Shown piece after piece: positions 35,572-45,400 of a stretch of 55,306 bases of DNA. The notes beneath the pieces are model-generated. The model was not told the DNA's origin. It worked only from the letters and a program-made list of their open reading frames with translations, and ran no database searches. Origin of the DNA: an uncultured Verrucomicrobiota bacterium (GTDB taxonomy: Bacteria > Verrucomicrobiota > Kiritimatiellia > SS1-B-03-39 > UBA6053); contig CAKZLZ010000232.1 in the NCBI GenBank assembly GCA_937127435.1, forward strand, positions 1 to 55,306, written 5' to 3'. How positions within the stretch are numbered: the stretch's first letter is position 1; the number at the start of each line of letters is the position of its first letter. Made by a program: the position numbers and the translations under genes.

Positions 35572-37310
35572 TAAAGCGTCAACTCTTGTTGCAGCCCTTT
35601 TGTACTCTCAAAGTGCAGGGTCTGGTTTTCCCAGGCGAGAGAAACGTCTGTGCCTGCGAATTTCATCTTCACGGGACGGTCTGGCTGCCGGTGTTTGAGC
35701 AGGGCGGCAACGGTAAAGGCTTTCTCCGCGCCATCCCCCCGTTGGAAATTCCAGACTTCATCCGGTTGGGCCATACGGTTCTCATCATAAATCGACCCGT
35801 CTTTCAGGGAGGTGATCTTTTTAACCGCATCCGCTTCGGAAAGTTTCCGCAAAGCATCAATTGCCACGGGATTGCGTTCAATCGCGGCTTTTGTGAACGG
35901 ACCCCAGTCGGTTCGGTTCAGATCCCGATAGGCGTAAAATGCCAAATCCACGACCGGATTGGTTTCGCGCATCCCTTCCAGGACTTCTATAATGCGTTCA
36001 CGTCCCCACTCTGCTTTTAATTCAATTTTGGGGCTGGGGACAAAGGTCCGGTTTTCCGGCAGACGGGGATCGATATGACAGAATTCCACCAGTCGCTGTC
36101 CCACATTCCGGGCTTTGGCGTTGGTGCAGCTGAACGCATCCATTAAAGTCGCCAGATCTTTCGGGTCGTTGAGGTCTAAATTCGGATTTTGTTTAAAGAA
36201 GTCCTCGAAATTGTTCAGCACAATCCGGCCCTGAATCGGTTCCGCGAAGAATTCGTAGGTGTCAATCTCATCCAGAAGCTTGTCACGGGTATTGTCGTTT
36301 ACCCGATAGCTGCTGCCGTGTTCGTAGGCAAAAACTTTTTCGGTTTCAATGTATCGGTGACAGCCATGACGGTCCTGGCGAATTTGAAAACACTTTTGCA
36401 GATCGGAATGTTGCCGCAGGAAGTTCGACAGAATTTCCATGTCGATTTTTATGGTCAAATACTCCCGTAGTTTTTCGATATTATCCCGGTAGGAATCTGG
36501 ATCGATGGTGGCTTCGGGATACATGGTGTGGATATATCCGGAATTGTTGGCCACAATCGTAATCTTTTCATTGCGGATCGCGCGTTGGGCCTTCCAGGTG
36601 ATTTCACTGCCGTTAAACCACATCTTTTTGGTGACGATCCGGCGGTTGTTGGTGATCACCCCTTCACCCATATTGATAAAGTTCTGGGAGTGCAGGGGGG
36701 TGGCCAGCAGCAGAATATCTTCAAGCTCCACGCCCCCTACAATAAACAGGGCCGCGGCATAGAGGGTGGAAAGGGAAACGCATTCTCCCGCCCCCATGGT
36801 GTATCCCTCTTTGTTCCGAAAGGCATCCATGGCTTCGACGGTCTCGGTTTTCCAGTAGGGGATGATGTCATCGTTGTAATTGTCCAGGCCGAAATGTTTG
36901 CGGATATCCAAATCAAAATAATATTTATCCCCTTCATATCCGAAGAGGGCATTGCTGCGCTGAAGAATATCCGGGTCAATTATGGACGCAAAACGCTCCA
37001 TTTCTTTCGCTTTGGTGGTTAAACCCCAGGTGTCCAGGTCCAAATTAAAGTCGTAAGCATCCATGATATACTGTTTGAGACGCTGCACCCGCCGGTTGGA
37101 GGATTTTCCCTGAATCTTCCGGGCCCAGTCCGCTTCCATCCACGCCCAAATCCGGGGGGACATGATATTTGCGAGTACCAATGCGTATAAAAGCTCTGGA
37201 AATACGAAGATTTCCATGTCACCGAGGGTGACGGCACTTGAATACTTTTCTAACCAATAAGGAGTTTGTTTGTTTGATTCATTCATGTTCATTGTTTGAT
37301 TGTCTTGCAT
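35571..37310 (-). CDS. large uncharacterised protein with possible transglutaminase-like Cys/His centre
   Basis: I do not recognise a named family for this 579-residue soluble-looking protein. It has no signal peptide that I can see and many charged and aromatic residues. The segment GAGECVSLSTLYAAALFI (173-190) followed about 25 residues later by ATPLHSQNF (203-211) resembles the Cys- and His-bearing parts of transglutaminase-like cysteine enzymes: Cys177, His207 and perhaps an Asn/Asp near 221. The rest is unassigned. The stop overlaps the start of the small PQ-loop gene. A possible divergent operator lies in front of it. Function unknown. Confidence 0.72.
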   Translation of the reverse strand: MQDNQTMNMNESNKQTPYWLEKYSSAVTLGDMEIFVFPELLYALVLANIMSPRIWAWMEADWARKIQGKSSNRRVQRLKQYIMDAYDFNLDLDTWGLTTKAKEMERFASIIDPDILQRSNALFGYEGDKYYFDLDIRKHFGLDNYNDDIIPYWKTETVEAMDAFRNKEGYTMGAGECVSLSTLYAAALFIVGGVELEDILLLATPLHSQNFINMGEGVITNNRRIVTKKMWFNGSEITWKAQRAIRNEKITIVANNSGYIHTMYPEATIDPDSYRDNIEKLREYLTIKIDMEILSNFLRQHSDLQKCFQIRQDRHGCHRYIETEKVFAYEHGSSYRVNDNTRDKLLDEIDTYEFFAEPIQGRIVLNNFEDFFKQNPNLDLNDPKDLATLMDAFSCTNAKARNVGQRLVEFCHIDPRLPENRTFVPSPKIELKAEWGRERIIEVLEGMRETNPVVDLAFYAYRDLNRTDWGPFTKAAIERNPVAIDALRKLSEADAVKKITSLKDGSIYDENRMAQPDEVWNFQRGDGAEKAFTVAALLKHRQPDRPVKMKFAGTDVSLAWENQTLHFESTKGLQQELTL

Positions 37311-37351
37311 GATGCGATTCCTGATGCAAGTCTGTAGCTTGAATGCCGTTT

Positions 37352-37380
37352 AAGTTACATAGAAATTTCTATTTTTGCAA
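37352..37380 (-). promoter_or_regulatory. candidate promoter with palindromic operator for the 579-residue gene
   Basis: On the minus strand TTGCAA (37380-37375) is followed after 17 bases by TAACTT (37357-37352). A perfect 14-bp palindrome ATAGAAATTTCTAT (37359-37372) fills the spacer. It lies in an 85-bp gap between two divergent genes, so a repressor there could govern one or both. AT-rich palindromes also occur by chance. Confidence 0.35.
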
Positions 37381-37395
37381 AAGTTGATCTGAGCC

Positions 37396-39063
37396 ATGAC
37401 TGAAGAAGCCGAAAATCCCGAAGCGCCGAAACCTGAAGAACTAGAATCTTTATTTGGCAGTCTTGATTTAACTCCCGACTGGGCCAAAGGAAGCCCCGGG
37501 GTCACGCAATCCGCACCTGAATCACGGGGTCGGGGAGGTCGATCCGGTGGTGGACGCGGACGTGATGGGGGTCGTTCCCAGGGGGGGCGCTCTCAAGGCG
37601 GCGGTCCCCGGGCACCTAAATCTTCCCGTCCCAATATGCAGGGCGTCCGGGTTAAACCCCGCCGGACCCCCGGTGGAGAGGGCGGAAGCCCAAATGACTA
37701 TCAAGGCAACAACCGTCAGGAAGGCGGCTATCGGGGTCGCCCCCGCTATGAAGAGCGTGCGCCCCGTGTGCCTGTGCATGTGGATTTTATCCCGGAAAAG
37801 AAACGACTCAGCAAAGTGGTGAAAGTGATTCGTCAATCCCACCGTGCATACCCTTTAAAAGTTGTCGCCGGGAAGTTCATGGAAAACCCTTCGTTTATTT
37901 CGATGAAATATACGGTGAAAGACCAGGTGGAAGGGCAGGAAGATTTTCATCTCTACGTTTGTACGGCCAACGGCATGGTTTTTTCTGATTTACAGGCCTG
38001 CGAACAATACGTTTTAGACCACGGCATGGATGCTGCGTACGAACGTGAAGACCGTGAAGTCGCGCCTCCCGCCGGTAATTTTGTCTGTGTGGGACGGCAC
38101 GCCCGGAGCGGCAAGCTGATTGGTCCCCCCAACTGGCACGGCTACCAGGCCCGTCTTGAAGCCTTGCGGGCTGAAATTGCGGAGGGCGTTCCTGCAGATG
38201 CTTTTTCCCGTGGCATCGAAATGATCCATGACGAAGAAGCGATTGAAGCCTGGAAAAAAGAAGTTTCTGTTCAAAGTTTCTATCGCAAGAAATTAGAAAA
38301 AACCGAAGAAAAGGCTGAAGAAAAAGCCGAAGGTCAGGGATCGGAGGCCGGAGGTCAGACGCCGGAGGTCGGAGGGCTGGAAAACCCGTCAGACACGTCC
38401 GACCCGTCCGACTCGTCCGATCAGGCTGAAGTGCCTGCAGAAGCGCCAGTTGAAGTAGACGCTCCTGCAGAAGAAGCTGCCGTTGAAGTAGAAACGCCAG
38501 TTGAAGCAGATGTTCCAACCGAAGAAACACCGGTTGAAGAAGCTCCGGTTGAAGACAATCGTCCTTACGAGTGGACCCGTGAGCAGGCCGAGGCGGATTT
38601 TCGCGAACGCCACTTGCCCAAATTGGTTCGCAAAACCAAACGGGCCATTATGCCGGGCTATCTGTTCGACAAAATGACGGACCCCTCACTGTTAAGTTTA
38701 ACCAAGTTCCATTTGAACCGCGAACACGACCGTCCCAACTCGATTATTTTTGCCTTGCGTCCCGCATTCAAACATATGCGCTTGCACGTATTCCGTCACC
38801 ACGGACAAATGTTGGTCAGCGGGATTCCGCAACATCCCTTGCCGGAAGACATGAAAGTGGTGGATGAGATTCGGAAGATACTTGAATATGTCACTGAGCA
38901 TCCCGGTTGCACCAATCAGGAAGCCCTGAAGTCGGTTTCGGACCAGAGTGAAGAAATCCCCGCGGATTTGGTCTCCCATTTCCGTTGGACAATCGAAAAA
39001 GGTCATCTTATGGAAATGCATGATGACACTTTGCAGCTGCCACACACCCCCGGAAAAAAATGA
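37396..39063 (+). CDS. RGG-rich, low-complexity conserved protein of unknown function
   Basis: This 555-residue protein begins acidic, then has an Arg/Gly-rich tract (about 44-75, RGRGGRSGGGRGRDGG-like) that suggests RNA binding. A first folded block (about 130-310, with NFVCVGRHARSGKLIGPPNWHGY) is followed by a long Glu/Pro/Val/Ala-rich linker (about 315-395) and a second folded block (about 396-550). The linker contains a tandem DNA repeat described separately. I do not recognise a domain name. The RGG tract and basic folded blocks suggest a nucleic-acid or ribosome-related role, by inference only. The stop overlaps the next start (ATGA). Confidence 0.75.
   Translation: MTEEAENPEAPKPEELESLFGSLDLTPDWAKGSPGVTQSAPESRGRGGRSGGGRGRDGGRSQGGRSQGGGPRAPKSSRPNMQGVRVKPRRTPGGEGGSPNDYQGNNRQEGGYRGRPRYEERAPRVPVHVDFIPEKKRLSKVVKVIRQSHRAYPLKVVAGKFMENPSFISMKYTVKDQVEGQEDFHLYVCTANGMVFSDLQACEQYVLDHGMDAAYEREDREVAPPAGNFVCVGRHARSGKLIGPPNWHGYQARLEALRAEIAEGVPADAFSRGIEMIHDEEAIEAWKKEVSVQSFYRKKLEKTEEKAEEKAEGQGSEAGGQTPEVGGLENPSDTSDPSDSSDQAEVPAEAPVEVDAPAEEAAVEVETPVEADVPTEETPVEEAPVEDNRPYEWTREQAEADFRERHLPKLVRKTKRAIMPGYLFDKMTDPSLLSLTKFHLNREHDRPNSIIFALRPAFKHMRLHVFRHHGQMLVSGIPQHPLPEDMKVVDEIRKILEYVTEHPGCTNQEALKSVSDQSEEIPADLVSHFRWTIEKGHLMEMHDDTLQLPHTPGKK
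38331..38423. repeat. tandem repeat tract inside the low-complexity linker
   Basis: A GGxGGTC-rich stretch (38331-38377) is followed by four 9-bp units of the form GTCCGACNC (38388-38423: GTCAGACAC, GTCCGACCC, GTCCGACTC, GTCCGATCA). The frame is preserved and encodes a Ser-Asp-rich segment (SDTSDPSDSSD). Base composition differs from the flanking GAA/GCT-rich linker. Confidence 0.8.
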
Positions 39064-40469
39064 AGTTCCCGATAAAAAAAATCCTGGGCCTGTTATTGGG
39101 CTTGGGCGCGCTTTGCGTGTTTCCGTTTTGTGAGTTTTCCGGCTTGAGCCCGGCCGGGCATATCAGTTTGGGCATTTTTGTGTTCGCGGCCGTATTTTGG
39201 ATCACCGAACCCATTCCGATTTATGTCACCAGTCTGGCGGTGATCTTTTGCCAGGTATTGTTGCTCTCTGATCAAAGTATTTTTTTGGATGCGATTACCC
39301 GTCTTTCCGGTGGGGAATACGATGCGCCCAAGTACCAGGATTTTTACGGGACTTTGGCCCATCCGATTTTGATTCTGTTCCTGGGGGGATTCAGTTTGGC
39401 CAAGGCGGCTGAAAAATATTCTCTGGACCGGAACCTGACCCGTATTTTGCTCAAACCTTTTGGAACTTCCCCGACCCGGGTTGCCCTGGGGGTGATGCTG
39501 GTTACCGGCATTCTCTCGGCATTTATGAGCAATACCGCCACGACCGCGATGATGATGACCGTGGCGCTGCCCATCGTGGCCAAAGTGCCCGCTTCGGATC
39601 CCTTCCGTCGATTGGTTGCCCTTTCCATTCCGGTAGGTGCAAACATCGGCGGTATCGCCACTCCGATTGGCACCCCTCCCAATGCGGTGGCAATTGCGGC
39701 GCTGGCAAAACAGGGGACGGTCGTGCCTTTCAGTACCTGGATGATGATAGCAACCCCGCTGGTGGTTGTCGCTTTGCTGATTTCCTGGTGGGGAATGTGC
39801 CGGATGTTTAAGCCGCAGCTGGAACGCTTCGAACTGAATATCGAAGGCCAATTTAAAACCTCTCCCCGGGCGATCGGCCTGTACATTGTCTTTGCCCTCA
39901 CGGTGGGGCTGTGGGTGACGGAAAAAATGCATCACATTCCTTCCGCCGTGGTTGCCTTCCTGCCGATGGTTTTCCTGCCCGCATTGGGAATCCTCGACAA
40001 GCAGGACATCCGCAGTCATGCCTGGGAAGTTCTCTGGTTGGTGGCCGGCGGTATTTCTTTAGGCATTAGTCTGCGCAATACCGGTTTGGCGGAGTGGATG
40101 ATTTCCCTGGTTTCCTGGGATGCCTTTTCTCCGTTCATGTTAATTCTGTTGTTTGCTCTGGTCGGATTTGCAGTGGGAAATTTAATATCCCATACCGTCA
40201 GTGCCACGATTCTGGTTCCGATCGCAATTGCGATGTTGGCACCGGAGGTAGGGGAAGGTCCCGCAGCCATGATCATTCCGATCGCGGTAATCGGCATTAT
40301 CGTCAGTTTTGCCATGATTCTTCCGATTTCAACCCCGCCCAATGCCATTGCCCTGTCCACGGGCCTGATCGAAACCAAGGATTTGGCGAAAGCCGGATGG
40401 TTGGTGGGAATTGTGGGGATCATCTTAACCCTTTTATTCGGCCTCTTTATTTGGCCGATCCTGTTGTAG
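39060..40469 (+). CDS. SLC13/DASS-family sodium:anion symporter
   Basis: This 469-residue protein has about 11-12 membrane segments. The family's duplicated motifs are visible: MSNTATTAMMM (about 159-169) and PIGTPPNAVAIAAL (about 200-213) in the first half, and ISHTVSATILVPIA (about 379-392) and PISTPPNAIALSTG (about 421-434) in the second. SLC13 symporters bring in dicarboxylates, citrate or sulfate with sodium. The second SNT motif reads SHT, a change at a site that usually binds Na+, so the ion or coupling may differ. It overlaps the previous gene by 4 bases. Confidence 0.88.
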   Translation: MKFPIKKILGLLLGLGALCVFPFCEFSGLSPAGHISLGIFVFAAVFWITEPIPIYVTSLAVIFCQVLLLSDQSIFLDAITRLSGGEYDAPKYQDFYGTLAHPILILFLGGFSLAKAAEKYSLDRNLTRILLKPFGTSPTRVALGVMLVTGILSAFMSNTATTAMMMTVALPIVAKVPASDPFRRLVALSIPVGANIGGIATPIGTPPNAVAIAALAKQGTVVPFSTWMMIATPLVVVALLISWWGMCRMFKPQLERFELNIEGQFKTSPRAIGLYIVFALTVGLWVTEKMHHIPSAVVAFLPMVFLPALGILDKQDIRSHAWEVLWLVAGGISLGISLRNTGLAEWMISLVSWDAFSPFMLILLFALVGFAVGNLISHTVSATILVPIAIAMLAPEVGEGPAAMIIPIAVIGIIVSFAMILPISTPPNAIALSTGLIETKDLAKAGWLVGIVGIILTLLFGLFIWPILL

Positions 40470-40488
40470 GATGTAACTGGAGACTCTC

Positions 40489-40983
40489 ATGTCAAAAATT
40501 GTGATCGTATGCGTTGAAGATGAACGGGATGTTTTAGATGCGGTAATCCGTGAATTGGAACCGCTGGAAGATCTCTTTTTAATTGAGGCCGCCGAAAATG
40601 CGAAGGAAGCGAGAGAGCTGCTGCTTAAAATTCGTGAGCGTGAAGATGAAACGGCGGTTATTTTCTGTGACCATATCATGCCGGGGGAAAACGGGGTGGA
40701 GCTTTTGGTGGATCTGCAAAAGGATGATCGTTGGAAACGCACCCGCAAAGTGTTGCTTACCGGACAAGCGGGTTTGGAAGCGACCGTGAAAGCGGTGAAT
40801 CAGGCAGAATTGGCGCATTATATTGCAAAGCCCTGGGAAGGGGACGAAATTCTGCAGGTTGCGAAGCGGGAAATTGCATTGTATTTAAAAGCCCGTGACC
40901 TCAATCCATTGCCGTACTTGCGCCACTTGGATGTTGATTTGATAAAAGACTTGATGCGCAAGCATCTCTCTGGCGACCGGTAA
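40489..40983 (+). CDS. single-domain response regulator
   Basis: This 164-residue protein has a receiver domain (1-125) with acidic pair Glu10/Asp11, phosphoacceptor Asp61 in FCDHIMPGENGVELL, Thr in LLTGQAG and Lys in IAKPWEG. A short helical tail (about 126-164) carries no recognisable output domain. It stands 3 bases before the cNMP-domain histidine kinase gene and is probably its partner. GGAG is 5 bases before the ATG. Confidence 0.9.
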   Translation: MSKIVIVCVEDERDVLDAVIRELEPLEDLFLIEAAENAKEARELLLKIREREDETAVIFCDHIMPGENGVELLVDLQKDDRWKRTRKVLLTGQAGLEATVKAVNQAELAHYIAKPWEGDEILQVAKREIALYLKARDLNPLPYLRHLDVDLIKDLMRKHLSGDR

Positions 40984-40986
40984 GTC

Positions 40987-42402
40987 ATGCCCGAACTGAT
41001 AAAGCAATCCACCAGTGAAGCATTGGCCGGGCTTGTGGACTGGGCGAGAAATGCGGGGCATGGACCGCAGCAATTGGCCGCAGACGAATGGTTGATGCGG
41101 GAAGGGGAGATGAACAGTTCACTTTACATCCTTTTAAAGGGGAAAGTCCAACTCTCCAAAAAGGATCCCGAGGGGGAACTGCAGCCTTTGGATCTCCTGG
41201 GGCCGGGATCCCTCATTGGTATCTTATCCTTTTGGAGAGGAAAACCGTCTTTCTCAGATTCCCGGGCCTGCGGGGATGTGGAATATTTAAAAGTGGACCG
41301 TGATCTTTTTGACCGGACCCTGACTGAAGATGCCGGGTTTGCCCGGTTAACCCTGCAATTGTTGATTGCGAATTTAAGCGGTCGATACCGCCGGGTCGTG
41401 GGGCTGAATTTGAAAGTCGTCGGATTAACCCGCGAGCTGGAGCACGAACGGAACGCCCTGCAGGCGGCGGTGACCGATCTGAAGCAAACGCGGAATCAAA
41501 TGGTTCACCGTGAAAAACTCGCAACCATGGGGCAACTGTTGGCGGGTATTGCACACGAAATAAACAATCCATCCACCTCGCTCATGCAGAGCGTTTCCCG
41601 ACTGGGCCGGGATTTGCCGGAACTCCTGCAAGACCGTCCGGAGGAGTTACAATTGCTGGAGGCAGGCCGCGGTGCCCCTTTTGTGAGTACGTCGGACAGT
41701 CGGGATAAAATGGAAGTGCTGGAAAAAAGGTACCCCGGACTTTCCCGTGCACGGGCCCGTCGGCTCATCCGCTTCCCTGAATCTCTTTTAGAGGAATTGC
41801 ACCGGGACCTGAAAAAGGAACGTTGGGAGAAAGTGGATGCGAAAATCCGATTGTTTGAAATGGGATCTTCCCTCCACAGTATCCAAATCGCCAACGATCG
41901 AATTGCCCGGCTGGTGAAAAGCCTGAAGAGTTACAGCCGCCAGGATGAATCCGAAAGCGGGGGCATTGATTTGGAACAGTGTATTCAGGATACCCTGATG
42001 GTGCTCAATCATGTGTTAAAGCATTACGATCTTTCTCTGGAGATACCCGAAATGTCCCGAATCCCCGGGAAAGCAGGGGAAGTGAACCAGATTTTAACCA
42101 ACTTGTTGACCAATGCCTGCGAAGCAACAGAGCAGGGAAAGAAAATCACCATCCGGGCGGGGATGGATGAAAACGGGGTCTGGGTGGAAGTTGAAGATGA
42201 AGGCCCCGGGGTTCCTGAAGAACTGCTGGAGAAAATTTTCGAGCCGAATGTGACCACCAAAAGTGGGGGAGGCCAATACGGGCTGGGACTGGGTTTGGCC
42301 ATCTCCCATGACTTGGCCATGCAACATCATGGAAAACTTTATGCGTTTAACCGCGAGTCAGGCGGCGCCGTTTTCCGGTTGGAATTACCCCGGGGGCTTT
42401 AA
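40987..42402 (+). CDS. cNMP-binding-domain histidine kinase
   Basis: This 471-residue soluble kinase has an N-terminal CRP-like cyclic-nucleotide-binding domain (about 30-130, GEMNSSLYILLKGKVQL), a coiled-coil linker, HisKA with H190 in LLAGIAHEINNP, and HATPase (about 330-471; NLLTNACEA, DEGPGVPEELLEKIFEPN, GLGLGLAISHDL). Between the H-box helix and the second HisKA helix lies an extra segment of about 90 residues (about 205-295) not found in ordinary HisKA domains. There are no membrane helices. It is convergent with, and overlaps by 18 bases, the hybrid kinase gene. Cyclic-nucleotide binding is likely but the ligand is unknown. Confidence 0.87.
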   Translation: MPELIKQSTSEALAGLVDWARNAGHGPQQLAADEWLMREGEMNSSLYILLKGKVQLSKKDPEGELQPLDLLGPGSLIGILSFWRGKPSFSDSRACGDVEYLKVDRDLFDRTLTEDAGFARLTLQLLIANLSGRYRRVVGLNLKVVGLTRELEHERNALQAAVTDLKQTRNQMVHREKLATMGQLLAGIAHEINNPSTSLMQSVSRLGRDLPELLQDRPEELQLLEAGRGAPFVSTSDSRDKMEVLEKRYPGLSRARARRLIRFPESLLEELHRDLKKERWEKVDAKIRLFEMGSSLHSIQIANDRIARLVKSLKSYSRQDESESGGIDLEQCIQDTLMVLNHVLKHYDLSLEIPEMSRIPGKAGEVNQILTNLLTNACEATEQGKKITIRAGMDENGVWVEVEDEGPGVPEELLEKIFEPNVTTKSGGGQYGLGLGLAISHDLAMQHHGKLYAFNRESGGAVFRLELPRGL

Positions 42403-45400
42403 GAGATCCGCGACGGCTTCTTTTACCGCTTCCAAGGTGAAAGGCTTGATCAAAAAGGTACATTTGCCCGGTTGTAGAAAGTTGGCTTCCACTACATCGG
42501 AACTGTATCCCGACATAAAGATACACTTCAAATTCGGGCGGTGGACCAATCCTTCTTCATAAAGATCCTGACCGGTCATATCCGGCATGAGCACATCGGT
42601 AAGCAGGAGCGAAACTTCAGGATCCTCCTTAATTATATTTAAGGCATCCACGGGAGAGCTGCTGGATAAGACCCGGTATTTGAGTTCTTTCAAAACCATA
42701 GAGGCCAGTTGAAGAATCTGTGGGTTGTCATCCACCACCAGTATTTTGCCGGGAACGGCCCCTTCATTTACGGGTTCCGTGGGAACCGCAATGGTTTCGC
42801 TCAATTGGGGAAGGAGAATCTCCATGAGCGTTCCGCTTCCCGGTTTGCTCTCAACCCGAATACTTCCATTGTTCTGTTGGAGGATGCCATAGACGGTTGC
42901 CAATCCCAATCCTGAACCTTTCGAAGGATCCTGGGTGGTAGAGAAGGGTTCGAAAAGGGTAGGCAATAAGGCATTGTCGATGCCGCTCCCTGTGTCCCGA
43001 ATACTGAAGCAAATGTAGTGCCCGGCGGCCAGGTCAATGACCAGATCATCAGGCTTCCTTTGGGTATAATCCCGGTTTTCAGTTGAAAGTGTAAGGTGTC
43101 CGCCCTTCGGCATGGCATCTCTGGCGTTCTCCAGAAGGCTCACGCAAATTTGTTCCAATTGTCCGCTGTCCATTTTCACATTGGCCAAATCAGAGGACAA
43201 CTGCCACACAACTTGTATTTGATCTCCAAGGATGGCCTTAAACATGGGCTCCATTTCATGAAGCTTTTCGTTCAGGTTGGTCGGATCCGCCTGGATATGT
43301 TGTTTCATGGCAAACCCGAGCAATTGACGGGTGAGGCGGGCTGACCGGTCCGCAGCTTTAAGAATATCCTGTAGCTGGGTCTTTTGAAGCTTCGGGATTT
43401 CGGGCCGGCTGAGAACCAATTGGGCATTCCCGATAATCACTTGCAGGCTGTTATTAAAATCATGGGCGATTCCTCCGGCCAATCTGCCAATTGATTCCAT
43501 TTTCTGGGCCCGGGACACATGTTCCCGCATACTCCGGTTTTTTTCTTCCGCATTGATACGGGCGGTGATGTCACGCACGTTGGCATGAATCAGATTCCCT
43601 TCCCGGGTGGCTTTCCATTCCAGCCAGACTTCTTCCCCCTGCCGATCTGAAAATCGAAGGGTGAAGTTTTGAGTTTGTGCACCGTCACATATCCGTTGCA
43701 GCAGTTTTTTGGCCTGTTCCCTGTCTGCCTCCTGCACAAAGTGGCTCCACTTCTGGCCGGTCATTTCTGATATCGGGTGACCCAGGGTTTCTTCCCATTG
43801 GGGGTTTAAATTCAGGAAAGTACCGTCCAAAGTGGAAATGCACATCAGATCAGTGCTGGAATTGAACAATCTCTCCAATTCAATTTTCTTTTCGGTTAAA
43901 GCCTGTTCAGATCTCAACTGTTCGGTCCAGTCTTCCAGCAGAATGAGGTGCTGGTTCTTCCCTTGCTCTTTGGGGAGCGTCAGGGCCGTGCATTTCATTT
44001 GCCGTTTCCCGAATTGGGTTTGCAGCGGCACGAGGCTTTTGAACTTTTTGCCTGAGAGCAGCTCCTCATTGATGATGGGCGCTATTTGATTTTTCAAGTC
44101 GTCCTGGGTTTTAAACCAGGTCAGCATTTTGGGGTTCATCTCGCAGGGAATCCCGTCCTCACACAGCGCGAGTCCCAGTGGCAAATTATTGGTGATATTC
44201 AGATGTTTGTGTAGTAAATTGTCCAAGGAAAGGGTCCGTTCCCTGACCTTGCTTTCCAACAGGTGGTTTCTGAGTAAATTTTGATACACCAGGATGCTGA
44301 TGATCAGAGAAATAAATCCACCGGAGACTAAAACCCATACATTCAATTCAATGGGATAGAGGGTTTTATACAGAGGGGTAGGGGATGCGTGAATGAGGTA
44401 AAGCCGATTGAAAATGAATGCGGGCCTGATAAAAGCATGCGAATGAATCGAAGAGGCCGGTATTTGAGATGCCATCTTCATCTCGAATATATTGAGGTCT
44501 ACCGAGTCGGGATTCAGATTTCCCAATCTTAGCCCTTCCGATGAAAGCATGTTTAAAGAAATCGTATTGGCCACCCATCCCTGGAAACCTTCGCCGTTCC
44601 AAGTCGGATGTGCGACAAAAATGATCGGTTCACTGTGCATTTCACAGGTGTGGATGTCGCTGGCCAGAATATGGTTTTCCCGGCGGCTTTGACTTAAAAT
44701 TTCTTCAACCACATCTGTTTCATGGGGAAAGGTGTCCACTATTTTTAAATTCTGAACTTCGTTTTGGGAATTATATTTAATCAGGGGGGATTCACCTTCA
44801 GGCGGGCGTGGAATCCAATACCAAACCCCGGTTCTTTTTGACGAATTGAAGCCCCGGGTAAAGCGGATGAATTCATGCGCAGTGACGTCATCCGAAGCTT
44901 CAATAAATGCCACCAAGTGTTGTAGACTCCGGGTTTCGATTCCCACCAAACGTTCCCGTATACGGGAGGTTACGGATGCCGCATAATCTTCAAATGCCCG
45001 AATCCGTGCGTTTTCTTCAACATGATTTGCGATTTCCGAAAATTGAAAGCTGAACAAAGTCCCGATGCAAAACACGCCGAATCCGCAAATCACCGCATTC
45101 CACTTCACCGGTTCGCGCTGATTATTTTTAATCCAAAAACCCAGGATTATACAGACCGCAAAAATTCCAGTGTAACCGGTAAAGTAAAGAAATCCGAGCC
45201 ACAGGGGGTCGACGTCCTGGCTGTGTATTCTTGTGGCCTTCGGGGCATATATGCATGCCACCATGTTTTCACAATCGACGTCCAGCGCGTAGAGAGGATG
45301 AAGGATGGAGAGGCCGCGCTCAAATCGCAGGGGGGCATAGTTCTTTTGAAGAATGGCTTTTTTCCATAAATCCCTTTGTCCGGCAGCCGCCTCCTGTTTC

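Noticed and set aside
39093..40019. 308-codon minus-strand frame opposite the SLC13 gene
   Set aside because: It lies fully inside a well-supported membrane-protein gene and its Arg/His/Gln-rich translation has no family character.
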